From contig NZ_PXNQ02000010.1 of the NCBI RefSeq assembly GCF_003007735.2, forward strand, positions 124,001 to 188,000: a stretch of 64,000 bases of DNA. Direction: 5' to 3'. The stretch comes from Paracoccus methylarcula. Lineage in GTDB: Bacteria > Pseudomonadota > Alphaproteobacteria > Rhodobacterales > Rhodobacteraceae. The notes below the pieces were generated by a model, which worked only from the letters and a program-made list of their open reading frames with translations, did no database searches and was not told where the DNA came from. A program made the position numbers and the translations under genes. Numbering within the stretch: position 1 is the stretch's first letter; the number at the start of each line of letters is the position of its first letter. Shown here one piece after another: positions 28,548-37,288 of the stretch.

Positions 28548-30245
28548 ATGAGCTACAAGGCGCCAGTCGAGCAGATCGAATTCATTTTGCGGCATGTCGT
28601 GCCCTATGGCGAGGTCGCTGCAACGGAACGGTTTGGCGAGGCCGGTTTCGACACCGCCAGCGCGATCCTGACCGAGGCGGGCAAGCTGGCCGGCAATGTG
28701 CTCGCCCCCCTGAACCGCAATGGCGATGAGAACCCGGCGCGGCTGGAAAACGGCAAGCTGCGGTCTTCGCCCGGCTTTGACGAAGGATTCCGCGCGATTG
28801 CCGAAGGCGGTTGGGTCGGGCTGGCCGCCGATCCGGAACATGGCGGCATGGGGCTGCCGCAGGCGCTGAACATGGCGGTGGCCGAGATGATGGCGGGGGC
28901 CTGCCTGTCGCTGCAGCTCAACCCGTTGCTGACGCAAGGCCAGATCGAGGCGCTGGAACATCACGCCAGTGACGAGTTGAAGGCGCTTTACCTGCCCAAG
29001 CTGATCAGCGGCGAATGGTCCGGCACGATGAACCTGACCGAGCCGGGGGCAGGCAGCGATGTCGGCGCCCTGACCACCCGGGCCGAGCGGAACGGGGATG
29101 GCAGCTATTCGATCACCGGGCAGAAGATATTCATCACCTGGGGCGACAGCGATGTGACCGGGAATGTCTGCCATGCGGTGCTGGCGCGGCTGCCGGACGG
29201 GGCCAAGGGTACCAGGGGGATCAGCCTGTTCATGGTGCCGAAATTCATCCCGGACGAGAACGGCAATCCCGGCGTTGCCAACAGCCTAAAGGTCGTCAGC
29301 CTCGAGGAAAAGACCGGCATCCACGGCAGCCCGACCTGCGTCATGAGCTATGAGGGCGCGACCGGCTGGCTGATCGGCGAAGAACACAAGGGCATGGCGG
29401 CTATGTTCACGATGATGAACTGCGCCCGGCTTGGTGTCGGCATGCAGGGGATCGGCGTGGGTGAGGCGGCGCTTCAACAGGCCGTCGCATATGCGCAGGA
29501 GCGCAACCAGATGGGGCTGATCATCCGCCATCCCGATGTCCGGCGGATGCTGGCCACCGCGCGGGCCGAGATTTTTGCCGCCCGCGCCATCGCCCTGGCC
29601 TGCGCCACCGCGATCGATCTGGAAAGGGCGACGGGCGATGCCGATCACGCCGCGCGCGCGGCCTTCCTGACCCCGATCGCCAAGGCCTACGGCACCGATA
29701 CCGGCTGGCGCGTCGCCGATACCGCGGTGCAGGTGCATGGCGGCATGGGCTATATCGAGGAGACCGGCGTATCCCAGTATCTGCGCGATGTCCGCATCAC
29801 CCAGATCTACGAGGGCACGAACGGTATCCAGGCCATGGACCTCGTGGGCCGCAAGCTCTCTGACGGCGGAGAGGCGGCGGCGCGGTTGCTCGACGAGATC
29901 CTCGACGGTGCCAAATCCGCGCAGGGCGAACATCCCGACCTGGCCAACGAGGTCTGGCAGGCCGCCGAAACCCTGCGCGAGGCGACCCAGACTTTGTTGG
30001 AACGCGACCTGCCCGAACGTTTCGCGGGCGCGGTTCCCTACCTTTCGGCCTTCGCGCGGGTGCTGGGCGGATATTACCACCTGCTCGCCGCGCGTGCGGG
30101 GGGCGAGGCGCAGCTCGCGCTGGCCCGGGTCTTCATCCGCCGCGTGTTGCCGCGTTTCGGCACCGATCTGGACGAGGCGCTGGCAGGGCTCGGCGACCTG
30201 ACTGCCATCAGCAACGAGACCCTGGCCGGGGAGATGGCAGTTTGA
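28548..30245 (+). CDS. Acyl-CoA dehydrogenase (DmdC-like long form)
   Basis: A 565-residue FAD acyl-CoA dehydrogenase, longer than the usual 380-400 residues, as in 3-methylmercaptopropionyl-CoA dehydrogenase (DmdC) and related enzymes. It has an extended N-terminus (VEQIEFILRHVV), NLTEPGAGSDVGAL, GQKIFITWGDSDVT and the active-site region IYEGTNGIQAMDLVGRKL, whose Glu is the expected base. There are no other DMSP genes nearby, so the substrate is left open. It overlaps the next gene, pointing to one operon. GGGAGG lies ahead of the ATG. Confidence 0.87.
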   Translation: MSYKAPVEQIEFILRHVVPYGEVAATERFGEAGFDTASAILTEAGKLAGNVLAPLNRNGDENPARLENGKLRSSPGFDEGFRAIAEGGWVGLAADPEHGGMGLPQALNMAVAEMMAGACLSLQLNPLLTQGQIEALEHHASDELKALYLPKLISGEWSGTMNLTEPGAGSDVGALTTRAERNGDGSYSITGQKIFITWGDSDVTGNVCHAVLARLPDGAKGTRGISLFMVPKFIPDENGNPGVANSLKVVSLEEKTGIHGSPTCVMSYEGATGWLIGEEHKGMAAMFTMMNCARLGVGMQGIGVGEAALQQAVAYAQERNQMGLIIRHPDVRRMLATARAEIFAARAIALACATAIDLERATGDADHAARAAFLTPIAKAYGTDTGWRVADTAVQVHGGMGYIEETGVSQYLRDVRITQIYEGTNGIQAMDLVGRKLSDGGEAAARLLDEILDGAKSAQGEHPDLANEVWQAAETLREATQTLLERDLPERFAGAVPYLSAFARVLGGYYHLLAARAGGEAQLALARVFIRRVLPRFGTDLDEALAGLGDLTAISNETLAGEMAV

Positions 30246-31264
30246 TTGCAACCCCGTTCACGACGCCGCCCGCCAAAGGCGAGGCGATCACGGTTGCGGA
30301 CGGGGTATTGTGGCTGCGTCTGCCCCTGCCCATGGCGCTGGACCATGTGAATATCTATGCGCTGGAAGAGGGCGATGGCTGGACCATCGTCGATACCGGA
30401 TTCGACACAGGTTTGACCCGCGAGATATGGGGGGCCCTGCGCAGCGGTCCCCTTGGCGGCAGGCCGATCCGCCGGGTGATCGGCACGCATCATCATCCCG
30501 ACCATATCGGGCTCGCCGGTTGGTTCATGCGCAGCGATGATGCCGAACTGATGATGAGCCGGACTGCATGGCTCACCGCCCGGATGCTGCAACTGGATTT
30601 GCAGGAGCGCCCCACGCAAGAGGCGCTGGATTTCTGGCGGCGGGCGGGGATGCCGCCGGAACTGCTGGAAAAGCGCGCGGGCGAACGGCCCTTCAACTTC
30701 GCCGATGTCGTGGCACCGATGCCGCTTGGCTATACAAGGCTGACCGACGGGCAGGAGGTCGGCTTCGGCGGGCGGCGCTGGCGGGTCGCGATGGGGCATG
30801 GCCATGCGCCGTGCCACGCCACCTTCTGGTCGCAGGATGACGATCTGGTGATCGGCGGTGACCAGCTGCTGTCCTCGATCTCCCCCAATCTCGGCGTCCA
30901 CCCGACAGAGCCCGAGGCCGATCCGGTCGGTGAATGGCTGGAAAGCTGCACCCGCTTGCTTGAACTGGCCGAGCCGCGGCAGTTCGTGCTGCCGGGCCAC
31001 AAGCTGCCCTTTACCGGCCTGCCTGACAGGCTGCGGCAATTGATCGACAATCACCACGGCGCCCTCGGCCGGATGGAGGCCGCCTTGCGCGCGGCCCCCC
31101 GCAGCGCCGTCGAATGTTTCGACATCCTGTTCAAGCGCCGGATCGACGAGTCGGTTTTTGGTCTCGCCCTGGTCGAGGCGGTGGCGCATGTGAACCATTT
31201 GCGCCGCAAGGGTGTGATCCATGCGGTCGGCGAAAGGGATGGCGCGGCGCTCTGGGGGGCGTGA
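30242..31264 (+). CDS. Metallo-beta-lactamase-fold hydrolase
   Basis: A 340-residue MBL-fold protein with the metal motif THHHPDHIG and further ligands in MGHGHAPCH and the [12 protein letters not shown] stretch. The start is a TTG at 30242 overlapping the upstream stop, with GGGGAG at suitable spacing. MBL hydrolases next to acyl-CoA dehydrogenases often act as thioesterases or lactonases on pathway intermediates; the exact reaction is unknown. The C-terminal winged part ([15 protein letters not shown] then HLRRKG) fits the MBL-associated helix domain. Confidence 0.82.
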   Translation: MIATPFTTPPAKGEAITVADGVLWLRLPLPMALDHVNIYALEEGDGWTIVDTGFDTGLTREIWGALRSGPLGGRPIRRVIGTHHHPDHIGLAGWFMRSDDAELMMSRTAWLTARMLQLDLQERPTQEALDFWRRAGMPPELLEKRAGERPFNFADVVAPMPLGYTRLTDGQEVGFGGRRWRVAMGHGHAPCHATFWSQDDDLVIGGDQLLSSISPNLGVHPTEPEADPVGEWLESCTRLLELAEPRQFVLPGHKLPFTGLPDRLRQLIDNHHGALGRMEAALRAAPRSAVECFDILFKRRIDESVFGLALVEAVAHVNHLRRKGVIHAVGERDGAALWGA

Positions 31265-31319
31265 CAGCGCGCCCGCTTTCGGCTATCGGATGGCCAAGGA
31301 CAAACCGGAGGGCAGAGGC

Positions 31320-31472
31320 ATGGCCACGCATCACGAGATTACCGAACACGAACATGGCAGCATGGACATCACCCAGCAGAAACAGACCTTTGCCGGCTTC
31401 GTCCGGATGGCGGTCTGGGTCTCGGTGATATCGATCCTGGTGCTGATCTTCATGGCGCTGACGAACGCCTGA
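31320..31472 (+). CDS. aa3-type cytochrome c oxidase subunit IV
   Basis: A 50-residue single-span protein: a polar His/Glu-rich N-terminus ([18 protein letters not shown]) then one helix ([17 protein letters not shown]). This matches the small bacterial aa3 oxidase subunit IV known from Paracoccus and Rhodobacter, which packs against the oxidase core. The gene stands apart from the other cox genes. GGCAGAGGC precedes the ATG at 31320. Confidence 0.85.
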   Translation: MATHHEITEHEHGSMDITQQKQTFAGFVRMAVWVSVISILVLIFMALTNA

Positions 31473-31493
31473 TTACCGGCGCGGGAATATATC

Positions 31494-32120
31494 ATGAAAA
31501 GACGCGTTTTTATTGCGGCGGCCCTGCCGGCGGCACTATCTGCTTGCGGCGCGGACAATATCTGGGCCAGTGACGAGGCGGTGCGCGCTGCGCGTTTCGT
31601 GTCGAACGAGCCGCCCTCGATCACCCTGTTCACGGTGATCGGCATTCCGCGCGGCGAGGGCGGGCATACCGCGCTGATGATCAATGGCAGCCAGCGGGTC
31701 ATCTACGATCCGGCGGGTAGCTGGAACCATCCTTGGATCCCCGAACGTCACGACGTGCTTTACGGGATCACCGACAATTTCAAGAATTTCTATATCGATT
31801 ACCACGCGCGCGAGACCTATTGGGTCGCCGAAGATACCGTGCCGGTATCCCGCGAGGTCGCAGATATCGCGATTCGCCGGGTCGAGGCGAATGGTGCCGC
31901 CAACAAGAGCTTTTGCGCGGTCGAAACCGGCACTGCCCTGCGCGGCGTTCCGGGCTTCGAGAATGCGCCGACCGGCTTTTCACCGATCAAGATGCGGGAA
32001 TGGTTCCTCACCCTGCCGGGCGTGACATCGAAACGGCACAGGGATGGCGATCCGGCGAATAACCACAATGTGCTCATCCGCCAGAAGGACGGCACGATGA
32101 CCGGCTACCCCAGGACGTAG
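31494..32120 (+). CDS. Unknown predicted lipoprotein
   Basis: A 208-residue protein with a basic start (MKRRVF), a hydrophobic stretch and a lipobox-like AALSACGAD. The mature part has GEGGHTALMINGSQRVIYDPAGSW, reminiscent of periplasmic Lnb/DUF4105-like or papain-fold proteins that carry a G-H-A pattern, then FCAVETGTALRG and NNHNVLIRQ. Conserved His and Cys residues could form a catalytic pair, but I do not recognise a family. It overlaps the convergent azlD gene by 16 bases. Confidence 0.6.
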   Translation: MKRRVFIAAALPAALSACGADNIWASDEAVRAARFVSNEPPSITLFTVIGIPRGEGGHTALMINGSQRVIYDPAGSWNHPWIPERHDVLYGITDNFKNFYIDYHARETYWVAEDTVPVSREVADIAIRRVEANGAANKSFCAVETGTALRGVPGFENAPTGFSPIKMREWFLTLPGVTSKRHRDGDPANNHNVLIRQKDGTMTGYPRT

Positions 32121-32440
32121 AGCATCCCGAAAAGGGTGATCGCACCGCCAAGAATGGCAAGGATGACATTCTTGGTCAGGACACCGATGGTCACCGTCAC
32201 GACGGCTGCCGACAGGCGGGCCGGTTCCGGCTGGCCGTCGGTCGCGGCGGGCCACATGACCAGCGGTGCGACCAGTGCGGGCAGGACCGCGACCGGCGTA
32301 TAGCGCAGCATGCGCATGAACCATTGTGGCAGGTCGCGATTCCCCAAGGCGCCAAGGAAGGACCAGCGGATCAGGAATGTGCCGATCCCCAGCAGGACGA
32401 TCACTACCCAGATGGTCAGGTCCGAATGGGCCGAACTCAT
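32105..32440 (-). CDS. azlD: AzlD-type branched-chain amino acid exporter subunit
   Basis: A 111-residue protein with four hydrophobic segments. It has the family hallmark start TIWVVIVLLGIGTFLIRWSF, then LRYTPVAVLPALVAPLV and a final ILAILGGAITLFGMLY. AzlD is the small partner of AzlC; the pair exports branched-chain amino acids or analogues. Its start overlaps the azlC stop (ATGA), so translation is coupled. Confidence 0.85.
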   Translation of the reverse strand: MSSAHSDLTIWVVIVLLGIGTFLIRWSFLGALGNRDLPQWFMRMLRYTPVAVLPALVAPLVMWPAATDGQPEPARLSAAVVTVTIGVLTKNVILAILGGAITLFGMLYVLG

Positions 32441-33221
32441 GATTTGGCCTCCTGCCGCCGCTCGGTCCGGACTTCCAGCAGGGCACCGGCCGCCATGCCC
32501 AGAAGGGCGGCGATCATCATCCCCAGCCCGGATGGCAGCCCGGCCAGGATCAGCGCCGCAACGATCGAGACGAAACAGGCCGCCATATGCGCCTGCGTGC
32601 GCAGCATCGGGGCGATCATCGCAAGGAAGGTGATCGGCATCGCGAAATCCAGCGCGATATCGTCGGGAATGGCCCGGCCAAGCGTCGCGCCCAGCCAGCT
32701 TGCCGCGATCCAGGGGATGCACATCGCCACCGCCGCGCCAAGGAAATAGGCCAGCCTTTGCCGCAGGTTCAGGCGCGGATGGCGCTCGTAATGCTGGATC
32801 GCCAAGGCATAGCTCTGATCGATCAGCATATAGGCGACCCAGGCTTTCTGCCGCCCCGTGGCGCCTTTCAGCCAGGGGACCAGCGATGCCGAATACATTG
32901 CCATCCGCAGGTTGACGGCAAGGCCGGACAGGATCACCACCCAAGCGGGCGCGTGATCCGACAGAAGCTGAATGGCGGTGAATTGCGAGGCTCCGGCCAG
33001 GACCAGTACCGAGAAGCCGAGGATCTGCCCGATATCGATCCCGGCTTCGAGCGCCACGACCCCGAAAAGCAGCGCGAAGGGAATGATCACGATCAGGAAG
33101 GGCAGGCTTTGCACCATGCCATGGCGGAAGGCCTGCGCCGGGCTGCGCGCCAGGCGCGCGCGCTGACGGCATCGGCAGCGGCTTGCCGGGGCTGTGGTTG
33201 CGAGGCTGGCGACGGAGCCAT
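32437..33221 (-). CDS. azlC: AzlC-type branched-chain amino acid exporter subunit (probable one-base frameshift near 33158)
   Basis: The main part is a 226-residue AzlC permease: LPFLIVIIPFALLFGVVALEAG, GASQFTAIQLL and VAYMLIDQSYALAI are family motifs. An open frame with an ATG at 33221 runs into the protein if one base is restored in the alternating GC tract at about 33155-33165. That yields RLARSPAQAFRHG in front of MVQSLPFL, resembling the usual N-terminus, and a total of 261 residues. If no base is missing, translation would start at the ATG at 33117. The gene is coupled to azlD. Confidence 0.75.
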
Positions 33222-33290
33222 GACGGGGGTATTCCTATCTGTCGTGCGAGCCTCTTGCTTGCATGATGTGCAGCGAGAGGCAAGCACCCG

Positions 33291-33764
33291 ATGAAGATTT
33301 GCGCCCCGGTTCCCGACGCCGCTCTGCCGCAGGCGGTGCTGCTATGGCGCAGTGCTTTCGGGGGTGGAAGAGGGGTGATGCATGCCCGCGCCGAGAACGC
33401 CATCGCTGCGATGCGTGGAGAGGTGATCGAGGGAATCGTCGGTATCCGCGACGATCGCGGCGGTTTCCTGGCCGTGACACCGCCCCTGATGCGGTTGCTG
33501 TTCCGGGCTGCCCCGCCCACGGCCGACCTGGTTCTTGACGGTATCGTCGTGCGCCGGTCCCGCAGGGGCGTCGGCAGGGCCCTGGTGACTGCGGCGGAGG
33601 CCGAGGCGCGCCGCCGCCACCGCCACGGGCTGCGGGCCGAGGTGCAGTTGCGGAACCGCAGTGCCGTCGCCTTCTATCGCAGCCTCGGTTTCGTCGAAGA
33701 GGCGCGTGGCCGCTATGGCTGGCCCTGGTCGGGAATGGTCGCCATCATGCGAAAGCCGGTCTGA
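33291..33764 (+). CDS. GNAT-family N-acetyltransferase
   Basis: A 157-residue acetyltransferase fold with the acetyl-CoA binding motif GIVVRRSRRGVGRALVTAAE and the motif B region NRSAVAFYRSLGF. It transfers an acetyl group from acetyl-CoA to an amine; the acceptor is unknown. It is divergent from azlC across 69 bases. Confidence 0.82.
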   Translation: MKICAPVPDAALPQAVLLWRSAFGGGRGVMHARAENAIAAMRGEVIEGIVGIRDDRGGFLAVTPPLMRLLFRAAPPTADLVLDGIVVRRSRRGVGRALVTAAEAEARRRHRHGLRAEVQLRNRSAVAFYRSLGFVEEARGRYGWPWSGMVAIMRKPV

Positions 33765-33814
33765 GCCGGGGGGCAAGGGTGGTTCGGCGTCCCGCGATGG
33801 CCGGGGCTCTGCCC

Positions 33815-33882
33815 GTCGCCGGCAGGTCTCTCGAACCAGTGGCGCTCCAACCGGCGACCCCGGGATATTTTCATGAAGAAGA
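33815..33882 (+). repeat. Intergenic repeat, copy A: inverted arms plus CCCGGGATATTT/CATGAAGAAGA core
   Basis: GTCGCCGG at 33815-33822 is the inverse of CCGGCGAC at 33851-33858, followed by CCCGGGATATTT and CATGAAGAAGA up to 33882. The same order and nearly the same bases occur in the copy at 58771-58815 on the other strand. It lies between two convergent genes. Confidence 0.7.
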
Positions 33883-33892
33883 TAAAGCGGGT

Positions 33893-34840
33893 TCAGCCGA
33901 ACACGCCCGCCGCCCGCCCGATCAGCATGAAGCCCCGCGCCGAGCGGGTATCGGCCAGCGCCGCCAGTTGCGCATCGTCCAGCCTTGGCGTTTCACGGGT
34001 CAGCATCAGGTCGAAATGGCGCAGGAAATGATGGGCGGTGTCGCGGAAGATCTCGTCTCCGCGCAGCAGTGCCGCAGCGGTCTCCAGCGCGATTTCATCA
34101 TGAATGCCGCCGATTCTCGCCGCGATCTCACCACGTTCTCCCCCGGCAAAGCGGCGCCAGATCGCGGGTGGCACGGGATCGGGCGGCAGGTCGTCCATGT
34201 AGATGTCATGCTCGGCCAGCAGCGTGACGACATCCTGCGCGGCACGCAGGACCCGCGCGGTTTCGTGATCCTTCAGCGCCATGCGCAGCGCCGCGATGGT
34301 TTCCTGGTCATTCGCATCATCGGGAAAATTGAGCGCCCGGATCAGGGTTTCCGATGGAATTTCAATTGGCTCCGGCGCGTCGAAGCGCAGGCTTGCCTGC
34401 TGCGGTTGAGAGGCCGGACGTGCGGGCCTTGCCGCCGGAGGTGTCGGGGTTGCTGGGCGCGCCGCCGGGATCGTAGGAGCAGGCTGCCGCGGCATCTGCA
34501 CGCCGCTGGCGGCGGGGGTGGGGGCGGTTGTTGACGGTTTGGGCCGTTTTGCCGCGAGTTCCTGCAATTGCGACAGGTTCCCGCGCAATTCAGCGGCCTC
34601 CTGGCGCAGCCTGTTGACGGCGCGGCTCACCCCGACCGCCATCCAGATCAGCGCGAAGGGCATGACCGCCCCGGTGATCGTCAGGATCCGGGTCAGGCCG
34701 CCCGACCCCGGGCTGGCCTCTCCGGGGATCAGAAGCCAGAACAGCAGCAGCAGGAGCAACCAGGCCAGGCTCAGGGCGAGGCCGATGATCACTTCCCTGT
34801 TGTGATCCGTAATCATCCTGTCATGGCTGTCCGGCAGCAT
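33893..34840 (-). CDS. Unknown membrane-anchored protein with Pro/Ala-rich linker
   Basis: A 315-residue protein with two hydrophobic helices near the N-terminus (LALSLAWLLLLLLFWLLI and ITGAVMPFALIWMAVGV), a short helical stretch that could form a coiled coil (NRLRQEAAELRGNLSQLQEL), a Pro/Ala-rich linker (about residues 95-150) and a soluble helical C-terminal domain. I do not recognise a family. It starts 3 bases after the greA stop and is probably co-transcribed. An ATG at 34816 is an alternative start. Confidence 0.65.
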   Translation of the reverse strand: MLPDSHDRMITDHNREVIIGLALSLAWLLLLLLFWLLIPGEASPGSGGLTRILTITGAVMPFALIWMAVGVSRAVNRLRQEAAELRGNLSQLQELAAKRPKPSTTAPTPAASGVQMPRQPAPTIPAARPATPTPPAARPARPASQPQQASLRFDAPEPIEIPSETLIRALNFPDDANDQETIAALRMALKDHETARVLRAAQDVVTLLAEHDIYMDDLPPDPVPPAIWRRFAGGERGEIAARIGGIHDEIALETAAALLRGDEIFRDTAHHFLRHFDLMLTRETPRLDDAQLAALADTRSARGFMLIGRAAGVFG

Positions 34841-34843
34841 CGG

Positions 34844-35314
34844 CTAGGCATACCTGATGGCGAGGATCTCGTAGCTGCGTTGCCCGCCCGGCGTGTTCAC
34901 CTCGACGCTGTCGCCCTCTTCCTTGCCGATCAGTGCGCGGGCGAGGGGCGAGCGCATGTTCAGAAGGCCTCGCTCGATATCGGCCTCGGCCTCGCCGACG
35001 ATCTGGTAGCTGCGCTTTTCCTCGGTATCCTCGTCAATCAGATCGACGGTGGCGCCGAACTTGACCGAGCCCGACAGTTTGGCGGGATCGATCACCTCGG
35101 AGCGCGACAGGATCGATTCCAGCTCCTTGATACGGCCCTCGATGAAGCCCTGCTTTTCGCGGGCGGCGTGATATTCCGCGTTCTCCGACAGATCGCCATG
35201 TTCGCGCGCCTCGGCGATGGCGCGGATGATGGCCGGGCGTTCGGTCGATTTCAGCCGGGTAAGTTCTTGCTCCAGCGCCTGAAAACCGCCGCGTGTGATT
35301 GGTAATTTATCCAT
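34844..35314 (-). CDS. greA: Transcription elongation factor GreA
   Basis: A 156-residue cleavage factor. The N-terminal coiled coil has the acidic tip in [20 protein letters not shown], the loop that reaches the polymerase active site, and the C-terminal globular domain has [15 protein letters not shown]. GreA rescues backtracked RNA polymerase by stimulating transcript cleavage. Length and motifs fit exactly. Confidence 0.96.
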   Translation of the reverse strand: MDKLPITRGGFQALEQELTRLKSTERPAIIRAIAEAREHGDLSENAEYHAAREKQGFIEGRIKELESILSRSEVIDPAKLSGSVKFGATVDLIDEDTEEKRSYQIVGEAEADIERGLLNMRSPLARALIGKEEGDSVEVNTPGGQRSYEILAIRYA

Positions 35315-35555
35315 CGCTGCCCTGTCCTGTCCTGGGTTGGGTTACTGTGTCGATGCTAACCGAACGCCCCCGCCATTCGACATGGCAGGGGCGCGAGAAC
35401 CTGACTGGCATGGTGACTCCAAACCCGAGTGTTTTGCAAGAGCGCGCGCCGCGCCGATGGCAGTTTTCGGCTTGCGAATTCGCTGCGTCACGATTGCGCG
35501 GGAGAAAAACGCCATGTAGTGCTGTGTCAGCCAGAGAAAGGGGAGACTTCCAGCC

Positions 35556-37210
35556 ATGACCGACGAGACCCAGACCCTTCGCGAATCGATGGAATACGAT
35601 GTTGTGATCGTGGGGGCGGGGCCAGCGGGCCTGTCGGCGGCGATCCGGCTCAAGCAGATCGATCCCGAGATTCAGGTGGTGGTGCTGGAAAAGGGTTCGG
35701 AAGTGGGCGCGCATATCCTTTCGGGCGCGGTGCTGGACCCAAGCGGGCTGAACCGGCTGATCCCCGACTGGAAAGAAAAGGGCGCGCCGATCGCCACCGA
35801 GGTCACCGACGACAATTTCTTTGTCCTGGGCGAATCCGGGCAGATGAAGGTGCCGAACTGGCCGATGCCGCCGCTGATGAACAATCACGGCAATTACATC
35901 GTCAGCATGGGCAATGTCTGCCGTTGGCTGGCCGAGCAGGCCGAGGAACTGGGCGTCGAGGTTTTTCCCGGCATGGCCGCGTCGCAGATCGTGTGGGACG
36001 GCAACCGGGTGAAGGGCGTCGTGGCCGGTGAAATGGGGCTGAACGCCGACGGCACCCCCGGCCCGCAATACGAGCCCGGCATGGAACTGCATGGCAAATA
36101 TGTCTTCATCGCCGAGGGCGTGCGGGGCAGTCTCGCCAAGGAGATCATCTCCAAGTTGAACCTGTCGGACGGGCATGAGCCGCAGAAATTCGGCCTCGGC
36201 ATGAAAGAAATCTGGGAGGTCTCGCCCGAAAAGTTCAAGAAGGGCCGGGTCGTGCATACGATGGGCTGGCCGCTCGGCAAGAACGCGGGTGGCGGCAGCT
36301 TCATCTATCATTTCGAGGATAACCAGGTGCTGGTCGGCTTTGTCGTCCACCTGAACTACGCCAACCCGCATCTGTATCCCTACATGGAATTCCAGCGTTT
36401 CAAGCATCACCCGATGGTGGCCGAACTGCTGGAGGGCGGCAAACGCGTGGCTTACGGTGCCCGCGCGATCAGCGAGGGCGGCTGGCAGTCGATTCCCGAG
36501 CTGTCATTCGATGGCGGCGTGCTGCTGGGTTGTTCCGCCGGACTGGTGAACGTGCCGCGGATCAAGGGCAACCACAACGCGATGATTTCCGGCATCGAGG
36601 CGGCGGAGGCCGCGGCGGCGGCCCTGGCCGAGGGGCGCGAAGGCGACCGGCTGGAGGCCTATGACGCGGCTTTGCGCGGCGGCGATGTCGGCAAGGACCT
36701 GAAGCGCGTCCGCAATGTCAAGCCGATCTGGTCGAAACTGGGCCTGTGGTGGTCGCTGGCGCTTGGCGGTTTCGACATGTGGGTGGCGAACCTGACCGGC
36801 TGGAACCCTCTTGGAACCTGGAAACACGGCAAGACCGATGCGCAGGCGACCGGAAAGGCCAGCGATTACCAGCCGATCGACTATCCCAAGCCCGACGCAA
36901 ACTGTCTTTCGACAGGCTGACCAATGTGTCCTTCGCCTTCACCAATCACGAGGAAAGCCAGCCCTGCCATCTGCAACTGAAGGATCCGGCGGTGCCGATC
37001 TCGGTCAACCTGCCGGAATTCGCCGAACCAGCGCAGCGTTACTGCCCGGCGGGGGTCTACGAGGTGGTCGAAGACGGCGACGGCGCACGCTTCGTGATCA
37101 ACTTTCAGAACTGTGTCCATTGCAAGACCTGCGACATCAAGGATCCGAGCCAGAACATCAACTGGACCACTCCGCAGGGCGGCGACGGGCCGAATTACCC
37201 GAATATGTGA
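35556..37210 (+). CDS. Electron transfer flavoprotein-ubiquinone oxidoreductase (one-base frameshift near 36897)
   Basis: ETF-QO passes electrons from acyl-CoA dehydrogenases through ETF to ubiquinone at the inner membrane. After repair it has 551 residues, as usual. The N-terminus has the FAD fold VVIVGAGPAGLSAAIRLKQ. The C-terminus, in the next frame, holds the 4Fe-4S ligands in RYCPAGVYE and CVHCKTCDIKDP. The frame is lost at GACGCAAACTG, where GACGGCAAACTG would give PDGKLSFDRLTN, the expected sequence. The break falls just before the iron-sulfur domain, so an unrepaired protein would be dead. The two acyl-CoA dehydrogenases in this window are likely electron donors. Confidence 0.92.
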
Positions 37211-37218
37211 TTGCGGGG

Positions 37219-37240
37219 CGGGGATGGCGACATTGCCCCG
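37219..37240 (+). terminator. Possible hairpin after ETF-QO
   Basis: CGGGG pairs with CCCCG across 12 bases shortly after the ETF-QO stop. The stem is short and there is no U-run, so this is a weak call. Confidence 0.25.
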
Positions 37241-37288
37241 GGCGATTCGGGACGTTAGGCTCGCGTCAACGACAATATTACTTTCTCG

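Noticed and set aside
31480..31503. GGGAATATATCATGAAAAGAC as a further copy of the intergenic repeat
   Set aside because: It overlaps a ribosome site and start codon, and the resemblance to copy A is partial; likely coincidence.
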